In this document: positions 16,742 through 25,864 of the stretch, piece by piece
Position numbering within the stretch: the stretch's first letter is position 1
Layout of the letters: each line of letters begins with the position of its first letter
The notes under the pieces: generated by a model
The model's input: the letters and a program-made list of their open reading frames with translations, nothing else
Told to the model about the DNA's origin: nothing
The model's database searches: none
Position numbers and translations under genes: made by a program
Assembly (NCBI GenBank): GCA_030592645.1
Contig: JAUVIR010000003.1
Coordinates: 1 to 64,000, forward strand
Origin: Candidatus Fermentibacterota bacterium
Lineage (GTDB): Bacteria; Fermentibacterota; Fermentibacteria; Fermentibacterales; JCC-6
DNA length: 64,000 nt
Direction: 5' to 3'

Positions 16742-17458
16742 ATGGAGATGTATATGACTGATAATAATGTGATAGTTGCAAAGGGCATTGTTAAGACCTA
16801 CGATGATTCCGGAGTCCCGGTTCATGCGGTAAGGGGTATAGACTACACCCTTGAGAAGGGTGAATTCACCGCCATAATCGGTCCATCCGGTTCGGGAAAA
16901 ACGACCTTTCTGAATGTTCTCGCCGGACTCGATACACCCACAGAGGGTAAGGTATGGCTCTCCGGGAATCTGATATCCGATATGAGCGGAAAGGAGCTCT
17001 CAGACTTCAGAAGGGATCATATAGGTTTCATTTTCCAGGCTTACAACCTGTTCCCGGTACTCACCGTAGAGGAGAATGTTGAATACGTAATGCTGCTTCA
17101 GGGTGTTCCTCATGCAGAACGTCACAACAGGGTTATGAACATTCTGGAGAAAGTGGGTATCGCCGAATACGCCGGCAGGCTCCCCATGCAGCTTTCAGGC
17201 GGTCAGCAGCAAAGGGTGGCTGTAGCCAGAGCGATGGTCTCCCGTCCCTCCCTCGTCATCGCCGATGAGCCCACCGCAAACCTGGATTCAAAAACCAGCG
17301 GTGCTCTTCTTGATATGATGCGGCAGCTGAACGAGGATACGGGCATGACCTTCCTCTTCTCAACCCACGATGAGATTGTAATGAGAAGGGCAAGAAAGAT
17401 AGTTATTCTGCGGGACGGAAAAATCGACGGAAAAGCATCCCCGGAAGAGATCAAGTGA
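16742..17458 (+). CDS. LolD-type ABC ATPase
   Basis: GPSGSGKTTFLNVLAGLD, FIFQAYNLFPVLTVEENV, LSGGQQQRVAVARAMVSRPSLVIADEPTANLDSKT. Confidence 0.95.
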   Translation: MEMYMTDNNVIVAKGIVKTYDDSGVPVHAVRGIDYTLEKGEFTAIIGPSGSGKTTFLNVLAGLDTPTEGKVWLSGNLISDMSGKELSDFRRDHIGFIFQAYNLFPVLTVEENVEYVMLLQGVPHAERHNRVMNILEKVGIAEYAGRLPMQLSGGQQQRVAVARAMVSRPSLVIADEPTANLDSKTSGALLDMMRQLNEDTGMTFLFSTHDEIVMRRARKIVILRDGKIDGKASPEEIK

Positions 17459-18645
17459 AACTATCCGTCACCGGTCTGCTCCTTCTGACACTTTTTGCAG
17501 GAACAACCGCAAGGGCTGCTGAATTGTTCGGCACTCTGAAGCCGAAGTTTTCAATAACGGATCAACCTATTCCCGATTCTTCCTTAACATATACATTCCA
17601 GGTGCCCCTGATGCTCATGGTTCGTCACAGGGCAGGCAGTCTGAATTTTAACGCCGCCTGGATACTCTCTCCTTCGGGCGGGAATCCGGCACTCAGCGGG
17701 GAAAATGATGTTCAGGTTTTCAGGCTTGCAGACCCGGAAACCAGAATATTCCCTTCCTCATGGAACGGTGATGAATCTTTCAGCATCCTTCAGGATATCG
17801 ACAGGCTGAACGTCAGGCTGAGAGTTTCAGGAGCAGCACTGACAATCGGAAGACAGGCAGTTTACTGGGGTGTAGCAAAATCCGTCAGCCCGACTGATTT
17901 CATCGCCCCCTTCCAGTACGGTACCCAGGATACGGAGTACAGAATCGGTGTAGATGCAGCAAGAGCAGTTGTGTCCATCGGCATAATGTCCGAGCTGGAT
18001 GCGGGTTACCTTTTCGGGAAGGATGCGGAATTTTCAAACAGCGGCTGCTGGCTTCGTGGCAGATTCTACTTATTCAAGACCGATGCAACCCTTCTTGCAG
18101 CCTGCTTCAGGGAGAACCTCATGATTGGCGCAAGCCTGAACCGCTCTCTTGGAGGTGGAACTGGATGGGTGGAATGCGCCTTCGTATCAACAGAGTTCTT
18201 CTCAGACAATCCCGGTGAAGATACCTACTGGAGCCTTTCAACAGGATACGACAGGAGCTGGCTGAACGCTGCATTGTACGGATTTCTGGAATACCATTTC
18301 AGCTCCCCGGGAACCGATGATCCGGAGAACTATCCCATAGCCCCAGCGGGCAGCGCCTTCGGGAGCGGCGGCATCTACCTCCTGGGGAAACACTATATAA
18401 GCCCGGGGGCAAGCTGGAGTGTAACACCACTTCTTAACTTCACAGGTCAAGCGCTTGTCAACCTTACCGACGGGTCTGCTTTCCTTTCTGTAACCTCAGA
18501 ATACAGCACTTCTCAGAATACCGTTATAAATGCCGGATTATCCCGGGGGCTGGGAAGCATTACAAATGATGCTGCAGGAGATGCAGGCTCCGAATTCGGA
18601 ACCTGGCCAGCACATTATTCCCTTTCAGCAGGCTACTATTTCTGA
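17455..18645 (+). CDS. Predicted outer-membrane beta-barrel protein
   Basis: Signal peptide; LTIGRQAVYWGVAKSVSPTDFIAPF; alternating pattern, C-terminal aromatic (SAGYYF); ATGA overlap with the ATPase stop. Confidence 0.7.
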   Translation: MKLSVTGLLLLTLFAGTTARAAELFGTLKPKFSITDQPIPDSSLTYTFQVPLMLMVRHRAGSLNFNAAWILSPSGGNPALSGENDVQVFRLADPETRIFPSSWNGDESFSILQDIDRLNVRLRVSGAALTIGRQAVYWGVAKSVSPTDFIAPFQYGTQDTEYRIGVDAARAVVSIGIMSELDAGYLFGKDAEFSNSGCWLRGRFYLFKTDATLLAACFRENLMIGASLNRSLGGGTGWVECAFVSTEFFSDNPGEDTYWSLSTGYDRSWLNAALYGFLEYHFSSPGTDDPENYPIAPAGSAFGSGGIYLLGKHYISPGASWSVTPLLNFTGQALVNLTDGSAFLSVTSEYSTSQNTVINAGLSRGLGSITNDAAGDAGSEFGTWPAHYSLSAGYYF

Positions 18646-18657
18646 TAAGTGAGTTTA

Positions 18658-18687
18658 TCCTGAGCGAGCGTTCGCGAGTCGAAGGGA
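18658..18687. repeat. Imperfect palindrome TCCTGAGCGAGCGTTCGCGAGTCGAAGGGA (REP-like)
   Basis: GC-rich imperfect dyad just after the operon's last stop; resembles widely dispersed CCTGAGCGA...GTCGAAGG repeats. Confidence 0.45.
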
Positions 18688-18705
18688 ATCCACTCAGGGG
18701 TACCA
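18687..18705. repeat. AATCCACTCAGGGGTACCA copy 1 (tRNA-3'-end-like)
   Basis: Identical 19-mer at 19501..19519 and variant at 21034..21051. Confidence 0.7.
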
Positions 18706-18770
18706 AATAGAAAGCACCGCAGCACCGGAACCACTTTGACATTTATCATAGCCTGGAGTAATAATATAAG

Positions 18771-19319
18771 ATGCTAAAATATTTTCTGATTCTCCAACTT
18801 CTGACTTCAGTTCCGGTTTTCTGTGGTGAGTTGCGATTCGGACCTAGACTAGGTTTACTTATGCCAGACAGAATCAACGATTCACGCACTAATCCCGGTA
18901 CAGGATTGTACTGGGGCATTTCTGTTGAATATGCATTTACCCCCTTATTTGCTGTAGATTTTACAACTGGTGCAGCTCTCGGAATGGGTGAACCGAGAGG
19001 GATTCCTATTCCCTGCCTTCCGAGTTTTTCGAATGAAGATGCTGATTATTATGCAACTAACCTAACTCTATCTGTTAATCCTGCTGCTCTCAGCCTTGCT
19101 GCCGGTATCGCTTACTATTACATCAGAATGGACTGGGACCAGACTCTGATCGGGGAGAACACTGAATGGAAAACAATCGAGCTGAACAAGCTAGGATATT
19201 GTTTCTCAATTGGAATTGAACCCATCAGGAATGTCAGTATAGATTTTACCTTCAATTATCCCGATCTCGAACATATCTGGGGTGTTTTAAGCATCACGAC
19301 GATGCCTTTTAAGTTATGA
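18771..19319 (+). CDS. Small outer-membrane beta-barrel-like protein
   Basis: Signal peptide, GPRLGLLMPD..., Opa/OmpW-like alternation; no specific family recognised. Confidence 0.55.
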   Translation: MLKYFLILQLLTSVPVFCGELRFGPRLGLLMPDRINDSRTNPGTGLYWGISVEYAFTPLFAVDFTTGAALGMGEPRGIPIPCLPSFSNEDADYYATNLTLSVNPAALSLAAGIAYYYIRMDWDQTLIGENTEWKTIELNKLGYCFSIGIEPIRNVSIDFTFNYPDLEHIWGVLSITTMPFKL

Positions 19320-19500
19320 GTTCAAAGTAGCGTTATAGTCATTTATTTGGTTCACCGAATTTCTGATTATTAGATTTCAGGGATTAGGTATGGACGCTGC
19401 AGCAACTGCTTCTCGTCAAAACCGACTTGACTTGCATGCCTATCAATGAATACTCAATTTCAACATTATGAACTCAAACTTCTGCAAAGGTGAAAGTTCG

Positions 19501-19519
19501 AATCCACTCAGGGGTACCA
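19501..19519. repeat. AATCCACTCAGGGGTACCA copy 2, preceded by TTCG (TTCGAATC T-loop-like)
   Basis: Identical to 18687..18705; GTTCGAATCCACTCAGGGGTACCA resembles a tRNA T-loop plus acceptor 3' end. Confidence 0.7.
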
Positions 19520-19670
19520 GTCCCTCCAGTTTTACGAGTGATCAAATATGCTGTAGATTGTTTCCATTGTCTAATGTTTGAATATTATGATATTGATTCG
19601 GATTAGTGACGCGAAAAAGTATAATGGTGTATTTTAATACAGGCCATCTACCATCATTGCGGGGGAAACA

Positions 19671-20960
19671 ATGGAGATTATCTTTGTTCTATTATCACTT
19701 AGCACCTTAACTACTACTGAACTATCAGAATGTGAATATATATTTGATACATTCTCATGTGAATCCACAATTATCTCACCATTTGAATTCTTCACTCATA
19801 ATAATGATAGTGGAGTACCCTTCGTGTGGCGCGCGCAATTCACACCTGATAATAGATATAGGATTCTGGTATTCGATGAGAATGAACTGCTGATAATTGA
19901 GGGAATTGATGATAGCTTAGAATCCGATAGTGAATATACTATTAATAGAATAGTATTTGAGAATTATCCTGATGGGAACCATCTTAGACATCCCTTATAC
20001 TCACAAAACCTTGAGTATGCATTATTTACAGGTAAAGATACTATTGATGTTTATACACATTACCTGGTAAACACAGTGACTTGTGAGATTGACACTCTTC
20101 CATTCTCTTCACCTGGATGCGCAAGACCATCGAATGATGGCAGTCTAGCGACACTGTGCTTTACTGTACCCCCATTGGGCATGATCCCAGAAGAGTTTGC
20201 CTGGCCTTGTGTGAAACTCTCCAGATTCAATCAAATTACTGGTCAATTCGATTCTACAATTATTTTGTCAGATGTAAGCTTTCCACGTGTATCAAGGAAT
20301 CACGATAGACTATTAGTTTTCTATTTCGATGGTACTATCAGTAACATTGAGGCTTATGATGAGCAGGTAAACAGGAATTGGAGCATTTTTGAAGATGGAT
20401 ATGAACAGCTATATTTAGCTTCTACTACTTTTATCAGAAGGTGTGGATCCGCATTAAGGGGGTATCTACTAAGTTCCGGTGAGGTGATTTGGGAGGACAA
20501 TTCCATTGATTACAGCGATACTTGGTTCAGAAAAGTAAAGATATCAATGGATGAGCATACAATTGGATTACAATTCACTGGAATTGCTGATAGCCAACAC
20601 TCTAGCAACGGATCAGTATTTCTTCTTCAGCATATGCCTGATTCGCAATCTGTAACTATTTCTAGTCTTACAGACATTTATGGAGAGCTCGGTAGTATTC
20701 AACTGTGTTCAGTTTCCGATAATGGAAGGTTACTCTTCTCTTATCACCCAGATCGAATGAATCCTAGTTTAAGGAAATACATAATTACAGATGAGTCATG
20801 CGTACCCATATGGCATTCATCAGATTCTGTTGTATTCACTAGTGAGGCGGTGTTCTCTCAATATGGAGATAGGATTATTTATGAAAGGAAAGATGATAAG
20901 CTAGTAATATCGAATATACAGCAGATCTCTATTGATGATTCTGTGGATATTCATCATTGA
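19671..20960 (+). CDS. Hypothetical protein, AT-rich, possibly beta-propeller
   Basis: Long ORF, N-terminal hydrophobic leader, no recognised family; visibly AT-rich relative to neighbours. Confidence 0.55.
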   Translation: MEIIFVLLSLSTLTTTELSECEYIFDTFSCESTIISPFEFFTHNNDSGVPFVWRAQFTPDNRYRILVFDENELLIIEGIDDSLESDSEYTINRIVFENYPDGNHLRHPLYSQNLEYALFTGKDTIDVYTHYLVNTVTCEIDTLPFSSPGCARPSNDGSLATLCFTVPPLGMIPEEFAWPCVKLSRFNQITGQFDSTIILSDVSFPRVSRNHDRLLVFYFDGTISNIEAYDEQVNRNWSIFEDGYEQLYLASTTFIRRCGSALRGYLLSSGEVIWEDNSIDYSDTWFRKVKISMDEHTIGLQFTGIADSQHSSNGSVFLLQHMPDSQSVTISSLTDIYGELGSIQLCSVSDNGRLLFSYHPDRMNPSLRKYIITDESCVPIWHSSDSVVFTSEAVFSQYGDRIIYERKDDKLVISNIQQISIDDSVDIHH

Positions 20961-21033
20961 TAGCTGAGTAGATTTAGTCCTTCATTGTAAGGAATCTGTA
21001 AGTGTAACCTTCCACAATAGAAGTTCTAAGAGT

Positions 21034-21051
21034 GTCCACTACGGGGTACCA
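21034..21051. repeat. GTCCACTACGGGGTACCA, degenerate copy 3 of the tRNA-tail-like repeat
   Basis: Close match to the 19-mer at 18687 and 19501. Confidence 0.5.
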
Positions 21052-21054
21052 AAA

Positions 21055-21093
21055 GGGACGGAGGTAATTGGAAAATCTAATTACCTCCGTCCC
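21055..21093. repeat. Family A mini-copy; 15-bp perfect hairpin followed by T5 (may act as terminator)
   Basis: GGGACGGAGGTAATT - GGAAAATCT - AATTACCTCCGTCCC then TTTTT. Confidence 0.85.
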
Positions 21094-21170
21094 TTTTTCG
21101 TTACAGTGTTCAACATCAATTGACATCCTGCCTTCTACCTATGATTCTTGAACGATTGGAGGGGTATTAT

Positions 21171-22997
21171 ATGTATAAAAGAATCCTGACTCTTGTAATT
21201 CTCGGTTCCTTAAACCTTGCATATGCTGATTCCGCGGTTCAGACTGATTGGTCTGGTGGTTCAGAAGTAGCGGGACCTGTACTAGAGTTGAGTGATCAGT
21301 TTGATAACGAAACAGATATCAGGTGGAACAGCGATCTGGGCGATATAGAACTCCACAAGGAATTTTTCCAGCACACAATTAGTTCATATTTTAATTCATA
21401 CTCCGTCTACTCGGCAGATATTGATGGTGATGGAGATATGGACGTTCTTGCCGCTTTGTTTCAATCAAGTAACGTCAGCTGGTTTGACAACATCGATGGT
21501 TCGGGAACATCCTGGATTGAGCATCTTATTGCAGAAGATCATATCTACATTATTTCCGTATACTCTGAAGACGTTGATTCCGATGGCGATATGGATATCA
21601 TCGGTGCCGCACTCCATGATGATGAGATCTTGTGGTGGGAGAATATCGACGGCTCTGGTACATCCTGGACAGAGCATATCATTACAGGAACCTACGACGG
21701 TGCCAGCTGTGTACACTCAGTGGATATAGATAATGATGGAGATAAGGACGTAATCAGTGCTGCACGATATGCCGACGATATCACCTGGTGGGAGAACATC
21801 GATGGTTCGGGAACATCGTGGACAGAGCATACTGTCGATGGAAATTATGATGGTGCCGAAATGGTTTACTCCGATGACATTGACGGTGACGGAGACATGG
21901 ACATCCTTGGTACCGCATTCGAGGGGGATAAAGTTGTCTGGTGGGAAAACATGAACGGTTCGGGTACAAGCTGGACCGCACATATCATTGATGAAAATTA
22001 TGACGGGGCCTGCGCAGTTAATACTGAGGATATAGATGGTGACGGAGATAAGGACGTTCTGAGCACTGCGTTTGAATCAGGAGAAGCGACATGGTGGGAG
22101 AATTGCGATGGCTCTGGTACATCCTGGATTGAGCATACGGTCAATGATGATTTTGCCGGTGCGCGTTCAATATGTGCCGGGGATATAGACGAAGACGGAG
22201 ACATGGACATCTTTGGTGCGGCTTTACTGGACTGTGAAATAGCCTTCTGGGAAAATCTCGACGGTTCCGCTACATCCTGGGCAGAGTATACAGTTGATCG
22301 TGCTATCTATTGTGGTAACTCCGTTTGCCTTGCAGATATCGATGGGGACAGCACTCTGGAGATTCTAGGAACACTTGCACCCACGGGTATCTGCTGGTGG
22401 GAAGCTAATGGTTATTCTCTCACTGGTATTCTTGAATCCAGTGTTCTCGATGTGCAGGCGGAGCCCTCATGGGATTATATCCAGTGGAATTCGGAAACTC
22501 CTGCAGGAACATCCGTCTCATTCCAGGTCAGATCATCCGATGATCACGCAAATATGGGAGACTGGTCAGACACCATCTTCACTCCCTGCAGTCTGGTGGG
22601 CATCTTAGTTGATAGTGAACGGTATGTTCAGTACAGGATACTTCTAGAAACAATTACAAACATTTCCACCCCGACACTCAACGATATCACTATCAGCTGG
22701 AATCTGTTAGGAATCAATGAAACTGCAGGGCCGATTCCTCAAGTACCGGAACTGCTTCCCATAGCACCTAATCCATCTGCAGGATCACCAATGATCAGGT
22801 TCGGGTTACCCGAACCAGCTTTCGTTGGTATTTGTATCTTCGACCTTTCGGGCAGGCTCGTCAGTGAGGTCAGTGGAGATGAGTACTCCCCCGGGTATCA
22901 CGAAGTTCTACTTGCAGACCTGAATTCCGGGATCTACTTCTGCAGGATGATCACAGGAGACTTCACAGCAACGCTACGATTTATTGTTGTAGAGTAA
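21171..22997 (+). CDS. Secreted FG-GAP/VCBS repeat protein with C-terminal sorting-like domain
   Basis: GGAGGGG RBS before ATG at 21171; DIDGDGDMDVLAA...WWENIDGSGTSW repeats; C-terminus IAPNPSAGSPMIRFGLP...FDLSGRLV...SGIYFCRM. Confidence 0.85.
   Translation: MYKRILTLVILGSLNLAYADSAVQTDWSGGSEVAGPVLELSDQFDNETDIRWNSDLGDIELHKEFFQHTISSYFNSYSVYSADIDGDGDMDVLAALFQSSNVSWFDNIDGSGTSWIEHLIAEDHIYIISVYSEDVDSDGDMDIIGAALHDDEILWWENIDGSGTSWTEHIITGTYDGASCVHSVDIDNDGDKDVISAARYADDITWWENIDGSGTSWTEHTVDGNYDGAEMVYSDDIDGDGDMDILGTAFEGDKVVWWENMNGSGTSWTAHIIDENYDGACAVNTEDIDGDGDKDVLSTAFESGEATWWENCDGSGTSWIEHTVNDDFAGARSICAGDIDEDGDMDIFGAALLDCEIAFWENLDGSATSWAEYTVDRAIYCGNSVCLADIDGDSTLEILGTLAPTGICWWEANGYSLTGILESSVLDVQAEPSWDYIQWNSETPAGTSVSFQVRSSDDHANMGDWSDTIFTPCSLVGILVDSERYVQYRILLETITNISTPTLNDITISWNLLGINETAGPIPQVPELLPIAPNPSAGSPMIRFGLPEPAFVGICIFDLSGRLVSEVSGDEYSPGYHEVLLADLNSGIYFCRMITGDFTATLRFIVVE
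21408..22400 (+). repeat. 153-nt (51-aa) tandem repeat array, six full units plus a partial one
   Basis: Unit starts at 21408, 21561, 21714 and on at 153-nt spacing; each carries DxDxDGDxD and W(W/F)(E/D)NxDGSGTSW. Confidence 0.9.
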
Positions 22998-23082
22998 CTG
23001 TAGAAATCGATATTCTGAAATGATAAGGCTATTGTACAGTACCCTGCAGACCTTTATCTTCGGGAGTACTGGGAGGTATCGA

Positions 23083-24006
23083 ATGAAAACTGTCCGGATT
23101 GTTTCACTGATTATTCTATTGACCGCAGCAAATTCCACGTTTGGCGGTTCTCTTCCATTTTCCCGTTCCGGTCTGATCGATATCCCCACAGCTTCCATGC
23201 TTCTGCACACGCAGATCAAGCTGGGAGGTGCAGCCACAGCGTTCAGCTACCAGAATGCGGACAGCACTACTGAAAATGATTTTGCCGTAGGAGCCCATCT
23301 TGAATTCGGTCTTTTCGGCAGGGTTCAGTTAGGGATCACTTGGCTTGGAGATGCCGGGATCTCCGGCAATGTCCGGGTACTTGCCATCCACGAAAGTACG
23401 ACTATCCCCGCGATTGCATTCGGATGCCAGAATATCACGGGAGAAAAGAATTACGAATTCTTCCGGGATTCGCAGGACAGTCTTTACAGATATGAGGAAT
23501 CACAAAATTTCTCCGCATACATGGTGTTAACAAAAAGCCTTGATTACTTCTCCCGAATACCTGTCTGCCTTCATCTGGGTTACGGCATTGGAAGGTTCAG
23601 GCAGGGTGAAAATTCGGATTTTGACGGAATATCAAACCCTGTAAGAGGTCTTTTCGGCGGAATTGACTACCATCCCACCAGAAATGTATCGCTCATGCTG
23701 GAATGGGACGGAAGAGATGCCAACTTAGGCGCATCATTCACGATGAACCCGAATGTCCGCTTCCTTGGAGCAATTGCGGAACTTGAACAGCTTGCAATGA
23801 GTAACAGAGATCTCTCGGATGTCATGCAGAATGTCAAATTCAGCCTCGGAGTGGAAATCACATTAGGCCCAATCCTCAACGCTGTCACTCTCCAATCCTT
23901 CAGTGAACTGACCCAGCGTGAAACCGATGATCTTCTCCTTAAGCTTGAGGCAATTAGATCGCATGCCAGGGAAGATATCGAAGAACTTAAGCACGATGTT
24001 CCCTAA
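23083..24006 (+). CDS. YjbH-like / outer-membrane barrel protein
   Basis: MKTVRIV signal peptide; SLPFSRSGLIDIPTASML...; barrel-like; ORF track start at 23020 is too far upstream. Confidence 0.5.
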   Translation: MKTVRIVSLIILLTAANSTFGGSLPFSRSGLIDIPTASMLLHTQIKLGGAATAFSYQNADSTTENDFAVGAHLEFGLFGRVQLGITWLGDAGISGNVRVLAIHESTTIPAIAFGCQNITGEKNYEFFRDSQDSLYRYEESQNFSAYMVLTKSLDYFSRIPVCLHLGYGIGRFRQGENSDFDGISNPVRGLFGGIDYHPTRNVSLMLEWDGRDANLGASFTMNPNVRFLGAIAELEQLAMSNRDLSDVMQNVKFSLGVEITLGPILNAVTLQSFSELTQRETDDLLLKLEAIRSHAREDIEELKHDVP

Positions 24007-24052
24007 ATAAAGGTAGAATGAGCTGTTCCGCTAAGATATCACGGGAGGTCCA

Positions 24053-25843
24053 GTGACCGGTAAGAAGACAAATCCCGACAATACAGGATTGCTTAAGGCG
24101 CTTGAAGCGGAGAAGGCATACCTTGAGATGCTGTTCGAGGGTCTGCAGGAGGGGATCGTCATGGTTGACAGCCACGGGATCATCCAGCGTGTCAACAGGG
24201 AATTCGAAAGGCTGTTCGGTTACTCCTCGGATGAAGCCGTCGGGCAGAGCATCGATGATCTCGTCGCTCCGGGGGATTTGAATCAGGAAGCCAGAGGTAT
24301 CACATCCTCTGTTGTTACCGGTCACAAACAGATCCTGGAGACAAAGAGGCATGCCAAAGATGGAAGTGTCCTCAGTGTTTCGGTTCTTGCATCGCCGATA
24401 TCGGTGGGTGACTCCGTGGTGGGTTACTATGGAATTTACCGTGACATCGCAGACAGGAAGGAAGCCGAAGCCGATCTCAGGCGCCAGAAAGCACATCTGG
24501 AGCAGTTATTCGAAAGTGCTCAAGAGGGCATTGTAATGGTCGCAAACGATGGCATTGTTCTCAACGGTAACGGTGAGTTCCTCAGAATGTTCGGCTACGA
24601 ATTGGAAGAGATCAAGGGCAGAAATATCGATGACATAATAACATCGGAGGACTGTCATGAGGAAGCGTTAGACATAACAGACAGAGTCAGCAGCGGGTTG
24701 AAAGTATCTTTTGAGACCGTTCGAACGCGTAAGGATGGTACGAAGATCGAGGTCTCGTTACTTGCTTCCCCCATAGTTATCGACGACTTTCAGGTCGCAT
24801 TCTACGGTATCTACCGGGACATCACTGAAAGGAAGAGGGCAACCGAAAGGCTCAACAGGTCAAGACGGAGAATAGAGAGTTTGCACGGCATAGCCAGAAA
24901 CCTTGAAAAGTCCGATTCCGAGAATATGGTTTACAATTACGTTATCTCCGCAGCCTGCATGATACTGGATTTTTCTGCATGCTCGATCTCGCTGATCAGA
25001 AAGGACAAGCTCGTTCCGCTCTTCTTCTCCACACCTGACCTCGCGGAGCTGCACCAGGAGAGCTTCCTGCCCGGTGAGGGCCTTGCGGGAAGGTCCTATC
25101 TGCAGCATAAAACTCTCGTTGAGCAGCGCGATGCCTCTCTGGGTCAGCCGGTCCTGCAGATCGATAATCCTTCTTATTTCCCGCTTATAGGATCGCCGGT
25201 GGGAACATCAGGTGTCTTCACGGGATTCGGGAAGGGTTCTGATCATATTGAGGATGAGCAGGCCAATCTCCTCGAATTGCTGCTGGGCCATGCTTCAGAG
25301 GCTGTCAACAGGATACGGCTTCACCGGGAGCTCAGAGCCCAGGCAATTCATGACCCGCTGACCGGTGTCCACAACAGACTCTACTTCGATGAAGCAATAG
25401 AGAGGGAAGTAGAGAGAGCCAGAAGGTATAACCACTCCATCGGGATCGTCATGATCGATATTGATAACTTTAAGGAAGTGAACGATCGGTTCGGCCATCA
25501 GAAAGGCGACGAGGTCCTATGCGCCGTAGCGGGGAAGCTGCAGGAAGTGGTCCGGAAAGCCGATAGTGTAATTCGGTACGGTGGTGACGAGTTCCTGCTG
25601 ATCCTCCCGGAAACAGGGGGAGGGACCTGTCAGATCGTCGAGCGGCTGCGTGCCGACTTAAACGATCTTCCGGAGATCAGTTCCATCGTGAATTTTCCCG
25701 TTACACTATCGATCGGTTCTGCAATCTGGGAACCGGGGGAGGATATCTCCATACACAGGATTCTTATGAAAGCGGACGATCTCATGTACCAGGGCAAGAA
25801 GAAACACCCTGGATCGGAGAATGAGAATCAGGATCATCATTGA
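24053..25843 (+). CDS. Diguanylate cyclase with PAS-PAS-GAF-GGDEF architecture
   Basis: Two GIYRDI-terminated PAS domains, GAF-like region, DPLTGVHNRLYFDEAI and IRYGGDEFLLILPET; GTG start. Confidence 0.92.
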   Translation: MTGKKTNPDNTGLLKALEAEKAYLEMLFEGLQEGIVMVDSHGIIQRVNREFERLFGYSSDEAVGQSIDDLVAPGDLNQEARGITSSVVTGHKQILETKRHAKDGSVLSVSVLASPISVGDSVVGYYGIYRDIADRKEAEADLRRQKAHLEQLFESAQEGIVMVANDGIVLNGNGEFLRMFGYELEEIKGRNIDDIITSEDCHEEALDITDRVSSGLKVSFETVRTRKDGTKIEVSLLASPIVIDDFQVAFYGIYRDITERKRATERLNRSRRRIESLHGIARNLEKSDSENMVYNYVISAACMILDFSACSISLIRKDKLVPLFFSTPDLAELHQESFLPGEGLAGRSYLQHKTLVEQRDASLGQPVLQIDNPSYFPLIGSPVGTSGVFTGFGKGSDHIEDEQANLLELLLGHASEAVNRIRLHRELRAQAIHDPLTGVHNRLYFDEAIEREVERARRYNHSIGIVMIDIDNFKEVNDRFGHQKGDEVLCAVAGKLQEVVRKADSVIRYGGDEFLLILPETGGGTCQIVERLRADLNDLPEISSIVNFPVTLSIGSAIWEPGEDISIHRILMKADDLMYQGKKKHPGSENENQDHH

Positions 25844-25864
25844 GATACTGCATTTATACTGTTC

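Noticed and set aside
21408-22400. Possible CRISPR-like array (regular 153-nt spacing)
   Set aside because: The periodicity is explained by in-frame 51-aa FG-GAP protein repeats; no short identical repeats with unique spacers.
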